Of a stretch of DNA of 64,000 nucleotides, positions 33,810-41,279 are shown piece by piece. The notes under the pieces were generated by a model that did no database searches, was not told where the DNA came from, and worked only from the letters and a program-made list of their open reading frames with translations. Each line of letters starts with the position of its first letter. Within the stretch, counting starts at the first letter, position 1. The stretch is from Prauserella muralis (lineage in GTDB: Bacteria > Actinomycetota > Actinomycetes > Mycobacteriales > Pseudonocardiaceae): contig NZ_CM009984.1 in NCBI RefSeq assembly GCF_003202285.1, forward strand, positions 60,029 to 124,028, read 5' to 3'. The translations under genes were made by a program, and so were the position numbers.

Positions 33810-34831
33810 CCGAACCTCCGGACCTGCCAGGTCTGGCCCGCCCAGTAGGGCGTGTCCAGCGAGGAGACCTTGACGACGTCGCCGGTCTGCGGCGCGTGCA
33901 GCAGCTGCCCGTGGCCGACGTAGATGCCGATGTGGTGGAAGCGGCCCGCGCCCGCATCGGCGAAGGCAATGATGTCGCCGGGCCGCAGCGCGGCCAGGTT
34001 GATGCGGGAGCCCGGCGCGGGCCCGGCCACCGGCCGGCCCAGCCGGGCCTGCGCATCGGCCAGGTGCGGCAGGCTGATCGTGCCGCCGCTGGCCTGATAG
34101 ACCGCGTAGAGCACCAGCCCGGAGCAGTCGAACCCGCCGCCGGTGGGGCCGTTGACGTCGCCGCCGCCCCACACGTAGGGCTTGCCGAGCTGCCCGCGGG
34201 CGGCGGTGATGACCCGGGTGCCGAACGGGCCACCGTTGCTGGCCAGGGCCGGGGCGCTGTACTGGGCCATCAGCCGCCGGATCTTGGCGACATAGACCTC
34301 GGTCTCGCCGTTGTGCGGGACACCCCCGGCCGCGCGCACGGCGCCCGGCCCGGCGTTGTAGGCGGCCAGCGCCAGCTCCAGCACCGTGCCCTGCACCTGC
34401 CCGGCCTGCAGGTAGCCGCGCACCGTGTCGGCCAGGGCGCACATGTAGCGGCCCTGCGCCATGATCGCGTCCCCGGCGTCGAACGGGCTGACGCGGCCGT
34501 TGCCGTCGTCGTCGGCCGACCACTGCGGCCACGTGCCGGGCATGAACTGCGACAGCCCCTGCGCCCCAGCCGGGCTAACCGCAGCCGGATCCCAGCCGCT
34601 TTCGGCGTCGATCTGCGCGGCGATCACCGCCGGGCCCACCGTGCCCGGACACAGGCCCCCGGCCTTGAGCACCCACGGCTGGTACTCGGCCGGCACGGTC
34701 CCCGCCCGCAGCCGCGGTGCCGCGCCCGCGAGGCTGTCCCCGCCGCCGAGAATGACCAGGCCGAGCACCAGCCCGACCACCGACAGCACACTCCCGGCAG
34801 CGGCCACGGTCGCCGACCCGCGCGGGGTCAT
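33806..34831 (-). CDS. Bifunctional lytic transglycosylase / NlpC-P60 endopeptidase
   Basis: The protein is 341 aa. Residues 10-32 form a membrane anchor. The SLT domain spans about 45-190, with catalytic Glu77 in DAESGWDP, then GAQGLSQFMPGTW and AAYNAGPGAV. The NlpC/P60 domain spans about 205-340, with Cys236 (FDCSGLV), His300 (FHHIGIYVG) and His312 (LLHAPQTG). It cleaves both glycan strands and stem peptides of peptidoglycan, like VirB1/TraG-type hydrolases that open the wall for a conjugation channel. It is the first gene of the leftward operon, 129 nt from the shared promoter element. Confidence 0.9.
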   Translation of the reverse strand: MTPRGSATVAAAGSVLSVVGLVLGLVILGGGDSLAGAAPRLRAGTVPAEYQPWVLKAGGLCPGTVGPAVIAAQIDAESGWDPAAVSPAGAQGLSQFMPGTWPQWSADDDGNGRVSPFDAGDAIMAQGRYMCALADTVRGYLQAGQVQGTVLELALAAYNAGPGAVRAAGGVPHNGETEVYVAKIRRLMAQYSAPALASNGGPFGTRVITAARGQLGKPYVWGGGDVNGPTGGGFDCSGLVLYAVYQASGGTISLPHLADAQARLGRPVAGPAPGSRINLAALRPGDIIAFADAGAGRFHHIGIYVGHGQLLHAPQTGDVVKVSSLDTPYWAGQTWQVRRFG

Positions 34832-34959
34832 CGCCAGGCAGTCCTCACCGGCGCACGGCCTCGGCCGAGCCTGCTGGGCATCTCACATTCCCCCTGGTAG
34901 TGCTGTCGGTGCAGCGAGCACGACCGAGTGGCGCAGGCCCACCACACCCATTTGCAGGC

Positions 34960-34991
34960 GTTCTGTTTTCAGCACAGTACGCTAGACTGTA
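34960..34991 (-). promoter_or_regulatory. Shared conjugation promoter/operator, copy 1
   Basis: On the minus strand this reads TACAGT (fits a TAnnnT -10), 10 nt, then GTGCTGAAAACAGAAC. The same arrangement, with one base changed in the 16-mer, occurs at 40218-40248 before the T4SS operon. It lies 129 nt upstream of the hydrolase gene and beside the divergent XRE gene, the likely regulator. Confidence 0.6.
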
Positions 34992-35074
34992 TCGCATACA
35001 AAACACTTCGGCGGGAATTACTACACTGAGCAGCCATGCGGCGGGCGCCGCGAGCAGGCGAGGTAGGAGCAGAG

Positions 35075-35551
35075 GTGACCGCAGACGAGGACTGGAGCTT
35101 CGCTTCGGTGTTGAGCTCGCTGATCAGGGACATGCACCCGCCCGACCGCGAGTCGTACTCCTACCGCGAGATCGCGCGCGGAGTGCAGGACAAGACCGGC
35201 ATCAAGATGTCGCCGACCACCGTCTACGAACTGGCCAGCGGCAAACGGCAGAAACCATCCCTGCGCGACGCCCAGGGCCTGGCCGCCTTCTTCGGCGTCC
35301 CGCTGGAAACCTTCACCGACCCCCAGGTCGCCGCCCAGATCCGCGAGCAGATCGCCAACCTCAAGCAGCACCGTGATCAGGCCACGCTCGCCCAAAACCC
35401 CGAAGTGATGGAACTGGCGCTGCGGGCCGTGTCGTTGTCCGACACCGGCCGCGCCGCGGTCGACAACCTGATCCGCGCCCTGGAAACCCACGAGCACCAA
35501 GACGCTGGTTCCCGCCCACGGCGGCGCCGCGATCACCGCGCTGAGCGGTGA
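35075..35551 (+). CDS. XRE-type regulator
   Basis: The protein is 158 aa from GTG 35075 (TAGGAG six nt upstream; ATG 35036 is in frame but lacks a site). The helix-turn-helix covers residues 10-80 (LSSLIRDMHPPDRESYSYREIARGVQDKTGIKMSPTTVYELASGKRQKPSL...AAFFGVPLETF), the nutrient/Streptomyces-type XRE layout. The C-terminal helices (IANLKQHRDQATLAQN and following) may dimerise. It is divergent from the leftward conjugation operon and followed by an ImmA-type protease gene, the usual repressor/antirepressor arrangement on mobile elements. It probably binds the GTGCTGAAAwCAGAAC sites; this is inferred. Confidence 0.82.
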   Translation: MTADEDWSFASVLSSLIRDMHPPDRESYSYREIARGVQDKTGIKMSPTTVYELASGKRQKPSLRDAQGLAAFFGVPLETFTDPQVAAQIREQIANLKQHRDQATLAQNPEVMELALRAVSLSDTGRAAVDNLIRALETHEHQDAGSRPRRRRDHRAER

Positions 35552-35639
35552 CGATGCTGTAACTGTGGGTATGCTTCCCGTGACACCGTGGTGCACCCGG
35601 CTTGTGGTGCTCACTGCGACTCAGGGGGAGGAGCAGGCA

Positions 35640-36158
35640 GTGTTATCGCACCGTCGCATCGTCAACAGGGCACGCCGTCGAGCACGAACGGTGCTCGCCG
35701 CCGTCCCCGCGCCCTATCCATGGTCCCTGGACAACTGGGTCGACCGGCTGGAACAACACCGCGGCCGCCCCATCGACCTCGTCGAGATGGTCTACACCCC
35801 GGGCGGGCCGGTGGGCGCGTGGCGGGCCCGCCCGGACCGCGATCTGATCATCTACGCGGTCAACACCAGCCTGGTGCACCAGGACTTCGTCGCGCTGCAC
35901 GAGATCGCCCACATGCTCTGCGGCCACCGCGGCCGGTGCCTGATCTCCCCGGAACAGGCCGCCCGCCATGCCCCCGACCTCGGCGAGGCGGCACTGGAGC
36001 ACCTGTTCGGCCGGGCCACCACCGATGAGGAAGAGCTGGAGGCCGAAACGATGGCCACCGCCCTGCTCAGCGCCGCCACCACCCCGCCCGCGATCGACCC
36101 GGCAGCGACCGACGAGGCCGCCCGACGAGCCCGCCGCGCGATGGAGGTCTTCGGCTAA
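35640..36158 (+). CDS. ImmA/IrrE-type metallopeptidase
   Basis: The protein is 172 aa from GTG 35640 with GGGGGAGGAG upstream. The zinc motif HEIAH (His87-Glu88-His91) lies in VALHEIAHMLCGH, and a downstream acidic helix (EELEAETMATALLSA) supplies the third ligand, as in the COG2856 family. In ICEBs1, ImmA cleaves the XRE repressor ImmR to induce excision. Pairing with the XRE gene just upstream suggests the same logic here. The trigger is unknown. Confidence 0.82.
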   Translation: MLSHRRIVNRARRRARTVLAAVPAPYPWSLDNWVDRLEQHRGRPIDLVEMVYTPGGPVGAWRARPDRDLIIYAVNTSLVHQDFVALHEIAHMLCGHRGRCLISPEQAARHAPDLGEAALEHLFGRATTDEEELEAETMATALLSAATTPPAIDPAATDEAARRARRAMEVFG

Positions 36159-36170
36159 CCGCCGCGCAGC

Positions 36171-37235
36171 ATGATCGACCTGCTGTTCCTCACCGTCGGC
36201 GCGGCCACCCTGCTGCTCGGCGCCGCCCGCCTGCTGCAGGCCCTGCGCCACGGCCGCCCCCGCGGCGTCGGCATCGCCGGCGTCGCCTTCGGTGGCGCGC
36301 TGCTCACCCTCGCCCCGCTCGTGCAGCAGCTGGAATCCCAGCTCTACCCCAGCCTGGGGCGGCTGGTGTCCAACCTGTTCACCCTCACCGCCGCCTACGG
36401 CCTGCTGGTCACCGCCTCCGACCTCGCCGCCGAGCAGCCCTCACACACCCGCCGCTGCGCCCGCTTCCTCAGCTGGCTGGCCGCCGAAACGGTGCTCGTC
36501 GTGTGCTTCTTCGCCACCCCCGACCTGCCGCAAGGCCTGGGACTGTTCGGGCACCTCTACCGCACCGAGCCAACCATGCTCGCCTACATCGCGACCTTCA
36601 CCGTGTACTTCACCGTGGCCGTCGCCGACGCCACCCGCGTCACCGTGGCCGCCCTGCCACCCGCGCGCGGACCCCTCCGCAAGGGCATGGTCACCCTGCT
36701 CGTGGCCTGCGGCCTGTTCGCCGTCTACGTCATCGGCAAGACCGCGCTCATCGTCAACTCGCTGGTCACCACCGACACCGCCGAGCCGTTCTGCCGCCAC
36801 CTGCTCGACGGGCCCGCGTGCCTGGCCACCGTCACCGCCCCGATCCTGGCGGTGTTCACCGGCGTGCTCGCCCTGGTGCTGTCCACCGCAGGACTGAACC
36901 TGGCCGCTCGCCGCGCCATCCGCGACCTCACCCCGCTGCACCAGGCAATCGTCGAACGCGTCCCTACCGTGCGCCGTGACCTGCGCGCCACCACAACCCG
37001 CGACCGGCTCGTGCGCGCCGTCGTCGAAATCGACGACGGCCTGCTCGCCCTCGGCATCAGCCCCGGCCCGCCCGAACACATCGCCCAGGCGGTCCGGCGC
37101 GCCCAACCCGGCACCACCGGGCATCCCACCGGCCCGGCGGGCGCGAGCCAGCCCGGCGACGTGTGGAGCGAAGTCGAACAACTACGGCCCATCGCCCGCG
37201 CCTACACCCGTCTCCACCGAGAGGCGCGCGTGTAG
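36171..37235 (+). CDS. MAB_1171c-like multi-spanning membrane protein
   Basis: The protein is 354 aa from ATG 36171, 12 nt after the protease stop. Seven to eight membrane helices span residues 1-250, including LLFLTVGAATLLLGAARLLQAL and ILAVFTGVLALVLSTAGL. A cytosolic C-terminal domain of about 100 aa follows (DLTPLHQAIVERVPTVRRDLRATTTRDRLVRAVVEIDDGLLAL), the DUF6545-like tail typical of this family. The triad XRE regulator, ImmA-like protease and this membrane protein recurs in actinomycetes (recollection), which suggests a membrane sensor feeding the protease. Transport activity is unproven. Confidence 0.72.
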   Translation: MIDLLFLTVGAATLLLGAARLLQALRHGRPRGVGIAGVAFGGALLTLAPLVQQLESQLYPSLGRLVSNLFTLTAAYGLLVTASDLAAEQPSHTRRCARFLSWLAAETVLVVCFFATPDLPQGLGLFGHLYRTEPTMLAYIATFTVYFTVAVADATRVTVAALPPARGPLRKGMVTLLVACGLFAVYVIGKTALIVNSLVTTDTAEPFCRHLLDGPACLATVTAPILAVFTGVLALVLSTAGLNLAARRAIRDLTPLHQAIVERVPTVRRDLRATTTRDRLVRAVVEIDDGLLALGISPGPPEHIAQAVRRAQPGTTGHPTGPAGASQPGDVWSEVEQLRPIARAYTRLHREARV

Positions 37236-37248
37236 CCGGTCGGCGGCA

Positions 37249-37288
37249 GCTGCCTTGGAGAGGTCCTCGTCTTCCTCCCCAAGGCAGC
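37249..37288. terminator. Hairpin between convergent genes
   Basis: GCTGCCTTGG (37249-37258) and CCAAGGCAGC (37279-37288) form a perfect 10-bp stem around 20 nt, right between the stops of the rightward membrane gene (37235) and the leftward gene (37293). Probably a bidirectional terminator. Confidence 0.65.
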
Positions 37289-37292
37289 ACTG

Positions 37293-38180
37293 CTAGAAGA
37301 CTCCGACGACGAACATGACGACGAGCGCGGCCCACATAGCGTTGGTGGCCACCAGAGCCGTGATGAGAACAGCTGAAGCTTCACCGAAGAGCGAACGCCA
37401 GCGTCTCGATGAGAAGTCGCCGTGGGGTGATCGCGGCACCGAAGAGACCTCGGTGCTGTTAGCGAGCGTCTCGGGGCTACTCTCCCCGCTGCTGTTGAGC
37501 ACTTCGGTGTAGACCGCGAAATACGCCCTGACCTTCTCCTTGGAATGTCCAGCCTCGGCACACAGCACAGCAATGAGGTTGTACATGTGCCGGGGCTTCG
37601 ACGGCAGGCTCATCGTGCGGTCAGCCAGCAGGTCACCCAGGGCGCTCTTGCCCCAGGCGTGTTTCGGGTCCTGTTCGCGCATTTTGCCTTCGATGTCCCG
37701 AAGACTGACTCGGCCTACGCTGCGAAGGTCACGGAGGGCCTTGAGGAAACCCGCTTGGTCCGCGACATCACGCAGCTCCCTCGGGCGAGCCTCGCGCGCA
37801 TGCTCCTCGCGCGCCGTGTTGACGACCGAGGCCACACGGTGGTCCGGGGACGCACCCCGGGGGACCATGAAGTACTTGGGCGCGAGACCGTGCCGCTCCA
37901 GGGTACGGAAGTAGGTCTCGCAGCGCTTGCGATCCGCCCGCGTGGCACCCAGCTCGTCCAGTAGCTCCTCGATGATCGTCCACGGCATACACCTGTTCTC
38001 GGGGAACAGGGCGTCGCGGACTGTGATCTCAGCCGGGAGCCGCCGGAATCGGAGTGCGGCGAAAAGCTCGGCCACCCCAGCGTATGCGGAGCGGGCGAGC
38101 AGCTCGTCGATGGCGGCAGACAGGCCACTCGCCGCGGACGCTGCTTCGGGCGCATGCTTGACTTTCGCCGGCGCTGTCAC
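37293..38180 (-). CDS. Hypothetical tail-anchored regulatory-like protein
   Basis: The protein is 295 aa from GTG 38180, overlapping the previous stop (GTGA). The N-terminus is Ala-rich, followed by a helical body. The segment SVGRVSLRDIEGKMREQDPKHAWGKSALGDLLADRTMSLPSKPRHMYNLIAVL is reminiscent of helix-turn-helix regulators fused to conflict-system effectors. The final 25 residues (AVLITALVATNAMWAALVVMFVVGVF) form a membrane anchor. It could be a membrane-tethered sensor. It is paired with the small membrane gene at 38177-38404. Confidence 0.6.
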   Translation of the reverse strand: MTAPAKVKHAPEAASAASGLSAAIDELLARSAYAGVAELFAALRFRRLPAEITVRDALFPENRCMPWTIIEELLDELGATRADRKRCETYFRTLERHGLAPKYFMVPRGASPDHRVASVVNTAREEHAREARPRELRDVADQAGFLKALRDLRSVGRVSLRDIEGKMREQDPKHAWGKSALGDLLADRTMSLPSKPRHMYNLIAVLCAEAGHSKEKVRAYFAVYTEVLNSSGESSPETLANSTEVSSVPRSPHGDFSSRRWRSLFGEASAVLITALVATNAMWAALVVMFVVGVF

Positions 38181-38404
38181 GGTCGGCCCTCTTCCTGGGC
38201 CAGCAGCTGCCACGGTCTCGCCGCAGCCCTTGCCGCCGTGGCGAGGGCTATGACTGCCGCGACGGCGGTCTGGACAGGCTTATCTGCCCAGACCAGCGCC
38301 AGGGTTGTCACCGTCAGAATGAGCAGGATGGCCACCTGGTGGTAGCCGGGGGATGCGCCACACTGGGTACGCGGCAGCACGGGCAGTAGGGCGGGCAGGG
38401 TCAT
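38177..38404 (-). CDS. Small membrane protein
   Basis: The protein is 75 aa from ATG 38404 with GAGG five nt upstream. Two hydrophobic helices (HQVAILLILTVTTLALVWA and AVAAVIALATAARAAA) and a short acidic tail. It is translationally coupled (GTGA) to the tail-anchored protein that follows, so the two probably work together at the membrane. Confidence 0.6.
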   Translation of the reverse strand: MTLPALLPVLPRTQCGASPGYHQVAILLILTVTTLALVWADKPVQTAVAAVIALATAARAAARPWQLLAQEEGRP

Positions 38405-38417
38405 ATGTACCTCACAT

Positions 38418-38433
38418 TTGGCACGCTGAGCGA
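38418..38433 (+). repeat. 16-bp direct repeat, copy 1
   Basis: TTGGCACGCTGAGCGA, exact copy at 38800-38815; both are preceded by CTCAC. The two copies bracket 366 nt of non-coding DNA. Confidence 0.6.
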
Positions 38434-38799
38434 TCTTTGTGTTCCCGCTTCGGAGCAGCCGTATCGTGGGTCGCGACTCCCACTGGCATCCCCCAAAAGC
38501 GGTACACCCATCATCCCGCAAAGTTGCGATGCTTCGTCATGACCTGGCGTCCTAAATTGTCCAATCCGGACACTAAAACGTGTGATTAGGCTCACAACCT
38601 GCCTGGTTTGATAGCCGCTTGAATAGGGGTGTTAAAGGGGCTGCATGCCAGGTCTGCCCTACCGGGTGTATCCGTTTGCCCTAGTCAGACCGCACGCCAG
38701 GCTGTCCGTCCGGCCACCTCGTGCGTCCGGAACCACCCCCGGACAGGCCCATTACTGGGCATGGTGGAGGCAGCCCATGAGGCTCCGAAGATACTCACG

Positions 38800-38815
38800 T
38801 TGGCACGCTGAGCGA
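38800..38815 (+). repeat. 16-bp direct repeat, copy 2
   Basis: Exact copy of 38418-38433. Could be a recombination scar, an attachment-site-like duplication or a repeated regulator site. Confidence 0.6.
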
Positions 38816-38830
38816 CTTCGGGAGGCGGGG

Positions 38831-38859
38831 GTTCGGCCTCTTACGCGAGGAGGCCGAAC
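38831..38859. terminator. Perfect 10-bp hairpin
   Basis: GTTCGGCCTC (38831-38840) pairs with GAGGCCGAAC (38850-38859) around a 9-nt loop, with no T-run. It resembles a terminator or RNA structural element in an otherwise empty region. Confidence 0.45.
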
Positions 38860-39075
38860 ACCCTTCGCATCTTGAGCATGGATTCGACTCTGTCGCCCAC
38901 GACCCGGGCGCAGCCATCGTCAGCGCCTACGCCCGGTTTGCCCGGAGACGCGGATCTGGGCTTCGTTGCGCTTCTCCGTATTGACCGTCCGGGTCGCGGT
39001 TCGCCGCGCGGCTGCTCGATCGCCAGAGGCCGCGGAAATACCGTGGTGATCCCCGATCGATTAGGAGTCACCACA

Positions 39076-39573
39076 GTGCCGCGCGAGTTCCTGTGTCAGA
39101 GATATGAGAAAGGCGCCTCTACCTTGCGCAACAAGCTCGATGACACAGATTACTACGCGGTCAGCGCGTGTTCCGACCTCCCGCGCGAGTGCCACCGGGA
39201 GGACCACGTGATCCAGCGTGGGGCAGCCGTCGGGTTCGGTCGATGGTTCTTCTTTCCCGCCACAGAGCCAGCTCTCGCCTTCGGCCGTGCTGCCCGCATG
39301 TCGCTCGACTGCACCAGCGGCTACGGCGTCTACGCCGCCGCCCACGAGATCAAATTCTGCGAACGCCACGGAGCTGACGAGTGCGTCCTGTTGGTCGACA
39401 TCACGGGCGGCGACCTCGCCCGCAGAGAGGACGAGGTCGAAGCGTTGAAACGCTTCGTGCAGGCGGTCAAGGAGTATCCGTGGTCGTCGATGTGGCGGGC
39501 CCCAACCGGTTACCTCACTGAGCTCAGCGGCGGCAGAGTGGTAACAACGGGCAGCGGCTCGCTGCCGCTGTAG
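39076..39573 (+). CDS. Hypothetical protein
   Basis: The protein is 165 aa from GTG 39076 (GGAG ten nt upstream); an upstream in-frame start at 38872 gives an Arg/Pro-rich extension that looks non-coding. It contains several Cys residues (FLCQRYEKG, VSACSDLPREC, LDCTSGYG, IKFCERHGADEC) and an alpha/beta pattern (ECVLLVDITGGDLARREDEVEALKRFVQAVKEY). The sequence is protein-like but belongs to no family I recognise. A competing leftward frame over the same bases is less convincing. Confidence 0.5.
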   Translation: MPREFLCQRYEKGASTLRNKLDDTDYYAVSACSDLPRECHREDHVIQRGAAVGFGRWFFFPATEPALAFGRAARMSLDCTSGYGVYAAAHEIKFCERHGADECVLLVDITGGDLARREDEVEALKRFVQAVKEYPWSSMWRAPTGYLTELSGGRVVTTGSGSLPL

Positions 39574-39674
39574 CCCGATGCCTGGCTTCTCGCACCCCAG
39601 CAGGCGCCGTATTGAGCCTCCTGCGGGCGGTTCCCTTCCGCTCCCAATGCATGAATGGCGCCGAATCACTCGGT

Positions 39675-40199
39675 TCAGTGAGCAGTGAACGGCTGCCAGC
39701 CTTGCTCGGTTCGGCGCAGCAGATGAGGCCCGGCCAGACGGCTGCGGCGCGGTAGTTCCCTGGTGATGAACTGGTGGACCTGCGTCAGCTGGGCCTCGTC
39801 CGCGCCCAGCGCAAGGGTTAGGTGTGCGGGCGGGTCGGCGCCGAAGCGGCCGTCGTAGGGCACCAGGTGTGGGTAGCGGCGGCGCAGCTGCCGGATGGGG
39901 GTGTCGAGTTCGGGTACGGCGATGCCGAGGAATCCTTCTTCGCCGAGCATCAGCTCGCGCAGCTCGACCTCCTGCGGTAGCTCTGCAGCAACCGCGCGCA
40001 GGTCGGCAACCACCTCTGTCGTGAATTCGGGGCCGGGGTAGAGCAGGGAGACGTGGGCGGGCAGCGGCCGCACGAGTTCGGGGGCGATGGCGCGGACCTG
40101 GTCGAGAAGGGGTTCGGCGTCGGGGAGCAGGGCGACGACGGCGGTGGTGGCGTCGGTGATGGCGTCCTCCTTCGTTGCGCTGAGCAGCGACTTTGCCAC
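39675..40199 (-). CDS. 2H phosphoesterase (2'-5' RNA ligase/CPDase-like)
   Basis: The protein is 174 aa from ATG 40199. The two HxS/T motifs that define the 2H superfamily are present: His49-x-Ser51 in PAHVSLLYP and His126-x-Thr128 in PAHLTLALG, about 75 residues apart as expected, in a duplicated beta-alpha fold. Members hydrolyse or form 2'-5' or cyclic phosphodiester bonds in RNA, tRNA-splicing products or nucleotide signals such as 2'-5' oligoadenylates. The substrate here is unknown. It is divergent from the T4SS operon across the shared promoter element. Confidence 0.78.
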   Translation of the reverse strand: MAKSLLSATKEDAITDATTAVVALLPDAEPLLDQVRAIAPELVRPLPAHVSLLYPGPEFTTEVVADLRAVAAELPQEVELRELMLGEEGFLGIAVPELDTPIRQLRRRYPHLVPYDGRFGADPPAHLTLALGADEAQLTQVHQFITRELPRRSRLAGPHLLRRTEQGWQPFTAH

Positions 40200-40217
40200 A
40201 GGGTGTTTCGTTTTGAG

Positions 40218-40248
40218 TACAGTGGCGCTAGTGTGCTGAAATCAGAAC
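40218..40248 (+). promoter_or_regulatory. Shared conjugation promoter/operator, copy 2
   Basis: TACAGT, 9 nt, then GTGCTGAAATCAGAAC, oriented toward the T4SS operon. It differs by one base in the 16-mer from the element before the leftward conjugation operon (34960-34991). Probably a -10 region with an overlapping operator. Confidence 0.6.
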
Positions 40249-40344
40249 AGTAATCGCGGGGTGACGGAGCGCGAGCGGCGTTCGTCATCGCCGAGGGCCC
40301 TGGGGGAGGGCCGGGCCAGGTTCGCCGTGAGGGGAGAACAGCGG

Positions 40345-40950
40345 TTGAGCACGATCTCATTGTGGAGCCGGCGGCCGTCGCAGCCAGTCGGGCCGCAGGG
40401 CGGGCCGGTGTTGCGTCCGGCGGCGGAGTCGATCGACCCGCCGCCGCCGCACGCGCGGCTGCCGGTGCACGCGCGGCCTCCGGCGCCGGCGGCGCCGCAC
40501 GCGCAGGCCCGCTGGTGGTGGGTCAGCTGCCACGGCGGGTCGGGGGCCTCGACGCTGGCGCGGCTGATCCCGGGCGGCTGGGAGTCGGGGCCGGCCTGGC
40601 CGAACCCGCAGCTCGGCGGGCCGCCCGGGGTGCTGCTGGTGTGCCGGTCGCACCACGCCGGGTTGAGCGCGGCCAGCGCCGCGGTGCGGCAGTGGGCCTC
40701 GGGGCATGTGCCGCGCACGCTGGCGCTGTGGGGGCTGGTCATCGTCGCCGATGCGCCAGGCCGTTTGCCGCGGTCGCTGTTGGCGTTGCGGCAGCGGATC
40801 AGCGGCACCGTCCGGGCGACGTTTTTCGTGCCGTGGGTGGAGGTCTGGCGCACCGAGGAGCCTTCCCGCGACACCGCACCGCGTCAGCTCGCCCAGCTGG
40901 GCGAGCTGCTGCAGTCCACGCCGTGGATCACGAAAGGACAGCAAGGATGA
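40345..40950 (+). CDS. DUF6668-like protein, first gene of the T4SS operon
   Basis: The protein is 201 aa if started at TTG 40345 (GGGGAG nine nt upstream); GTG 40327 or GTG 40261 are alternatives. After a Pro-rich start, the core begins WWWVSCHGGSGASTLARLIPGG, a P-loop-like glycine motif without the Lys, followed by GVLLVCRSHHAG, LALWGLVIVADAPGRLP and RATFFVPWVEVWR. This is the DUF6668 pattern often seen at the head of actinomycete conjugation clusters (recollection). It may be a ParA/MinD-like fold lacking full ATPase residues. The role is unknown. Confidence 0.65.
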   Translation: MSTISLWSRRPSQPVGPQGGPVLRPAAESIDPPPPHARLPVHARPPAPAAPHAQARWWWVSCHGGSGASTLARLIPGGWESGPAWPNPQLGGPPGVLLVCRSHHAGLSAASAAVRQWASGHVPRTLALWGLVIVADAPGRLPRSLLALRQRISGTVRATFFVPWVEVWRTEEPSRDTAPRQLAQLGELLQSTPWITKGQQG

Positions 40951-41234
40951 GTGCGACAGTGCACCTGCTCAGCGAGCTGCCGAACCTGGCGCAGCCGCCC
41001 AACTTCGGCGGCGGCGAGCCGCCGCCGGGCAGCGGCAAGCTGCTCACCGTGGGCCGCTGGGTCCTGTGGTGTGTGAGCGCGTTGTGCGTGATCGGTCTCC
41101 TGTTCGTCGGCGGGAAGATGGCTACCGAGTTCAACCACGGGGAGATGAGCCAGCACGGCAAGCGGCTCGGCGCGGCGCTGGCGGGCATCATCCTGGTCGG
41201 CGCGTCCTCCGGCATCGCGGGTGCCCTGATCTAG
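40947..41234 (+). CDS. Small two-helix membrane protein (VirB2-like candidate)
   Basis: The protein is 95 aa from ATG 40947, overlapping the previous stop. Two hydrophobic helices (VLWCVSALCVIGLLFVGGKMA and GAALAGIILVGASSGIAGALI) are separated by a short polar loop, after a Pro/Gly-rich N-terminus. Size, topology and position before the VirB6/VirB4-like genes resemble the minor membrane subunits or pilin-like VirB2 of Gram-positive T4SSs. There is no sequence-level proof. Confidence 0.65.
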   Translation: MSATVHLLSELPNLAQPPNFGGGEPPPGSGKLLTVGRWVLWCVSALCVIGLLFVGGKMATEFNHGEMSQHGKRLGAALAGIILVGASSGIAGALI

Positions 41235-41279
41235 ACCATCGGCGTTCGACCCGATCCGGCCCGATGAACAGGGGGACTG

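Larger units (their letters stand above)
38405..39075. other. Non-coding gap of about 670 nt with repeats
   Basis: No convincing gene. The left part is the promoter region of the leftward pair. A 16-bp direct repeat (38418 and 38800) and a perfect hairpin (38831-38859) are listed separately. A rightward frame (GTG/ATG 38645-38875) is Arg/Pro-rich and lacks a ribosome-binding site. Local base composition is less GC-rich between 38400 and 38650 than in neighbouring genes. Confidence 0.5.

Noticed and set aside
38872..39075. N-terminal extension of the 39076 gene
   Set aside because: Pro/Arg/Ser-rich with no conserved-looking segment; the GGAG before GTG 39076 supports the shorter product.
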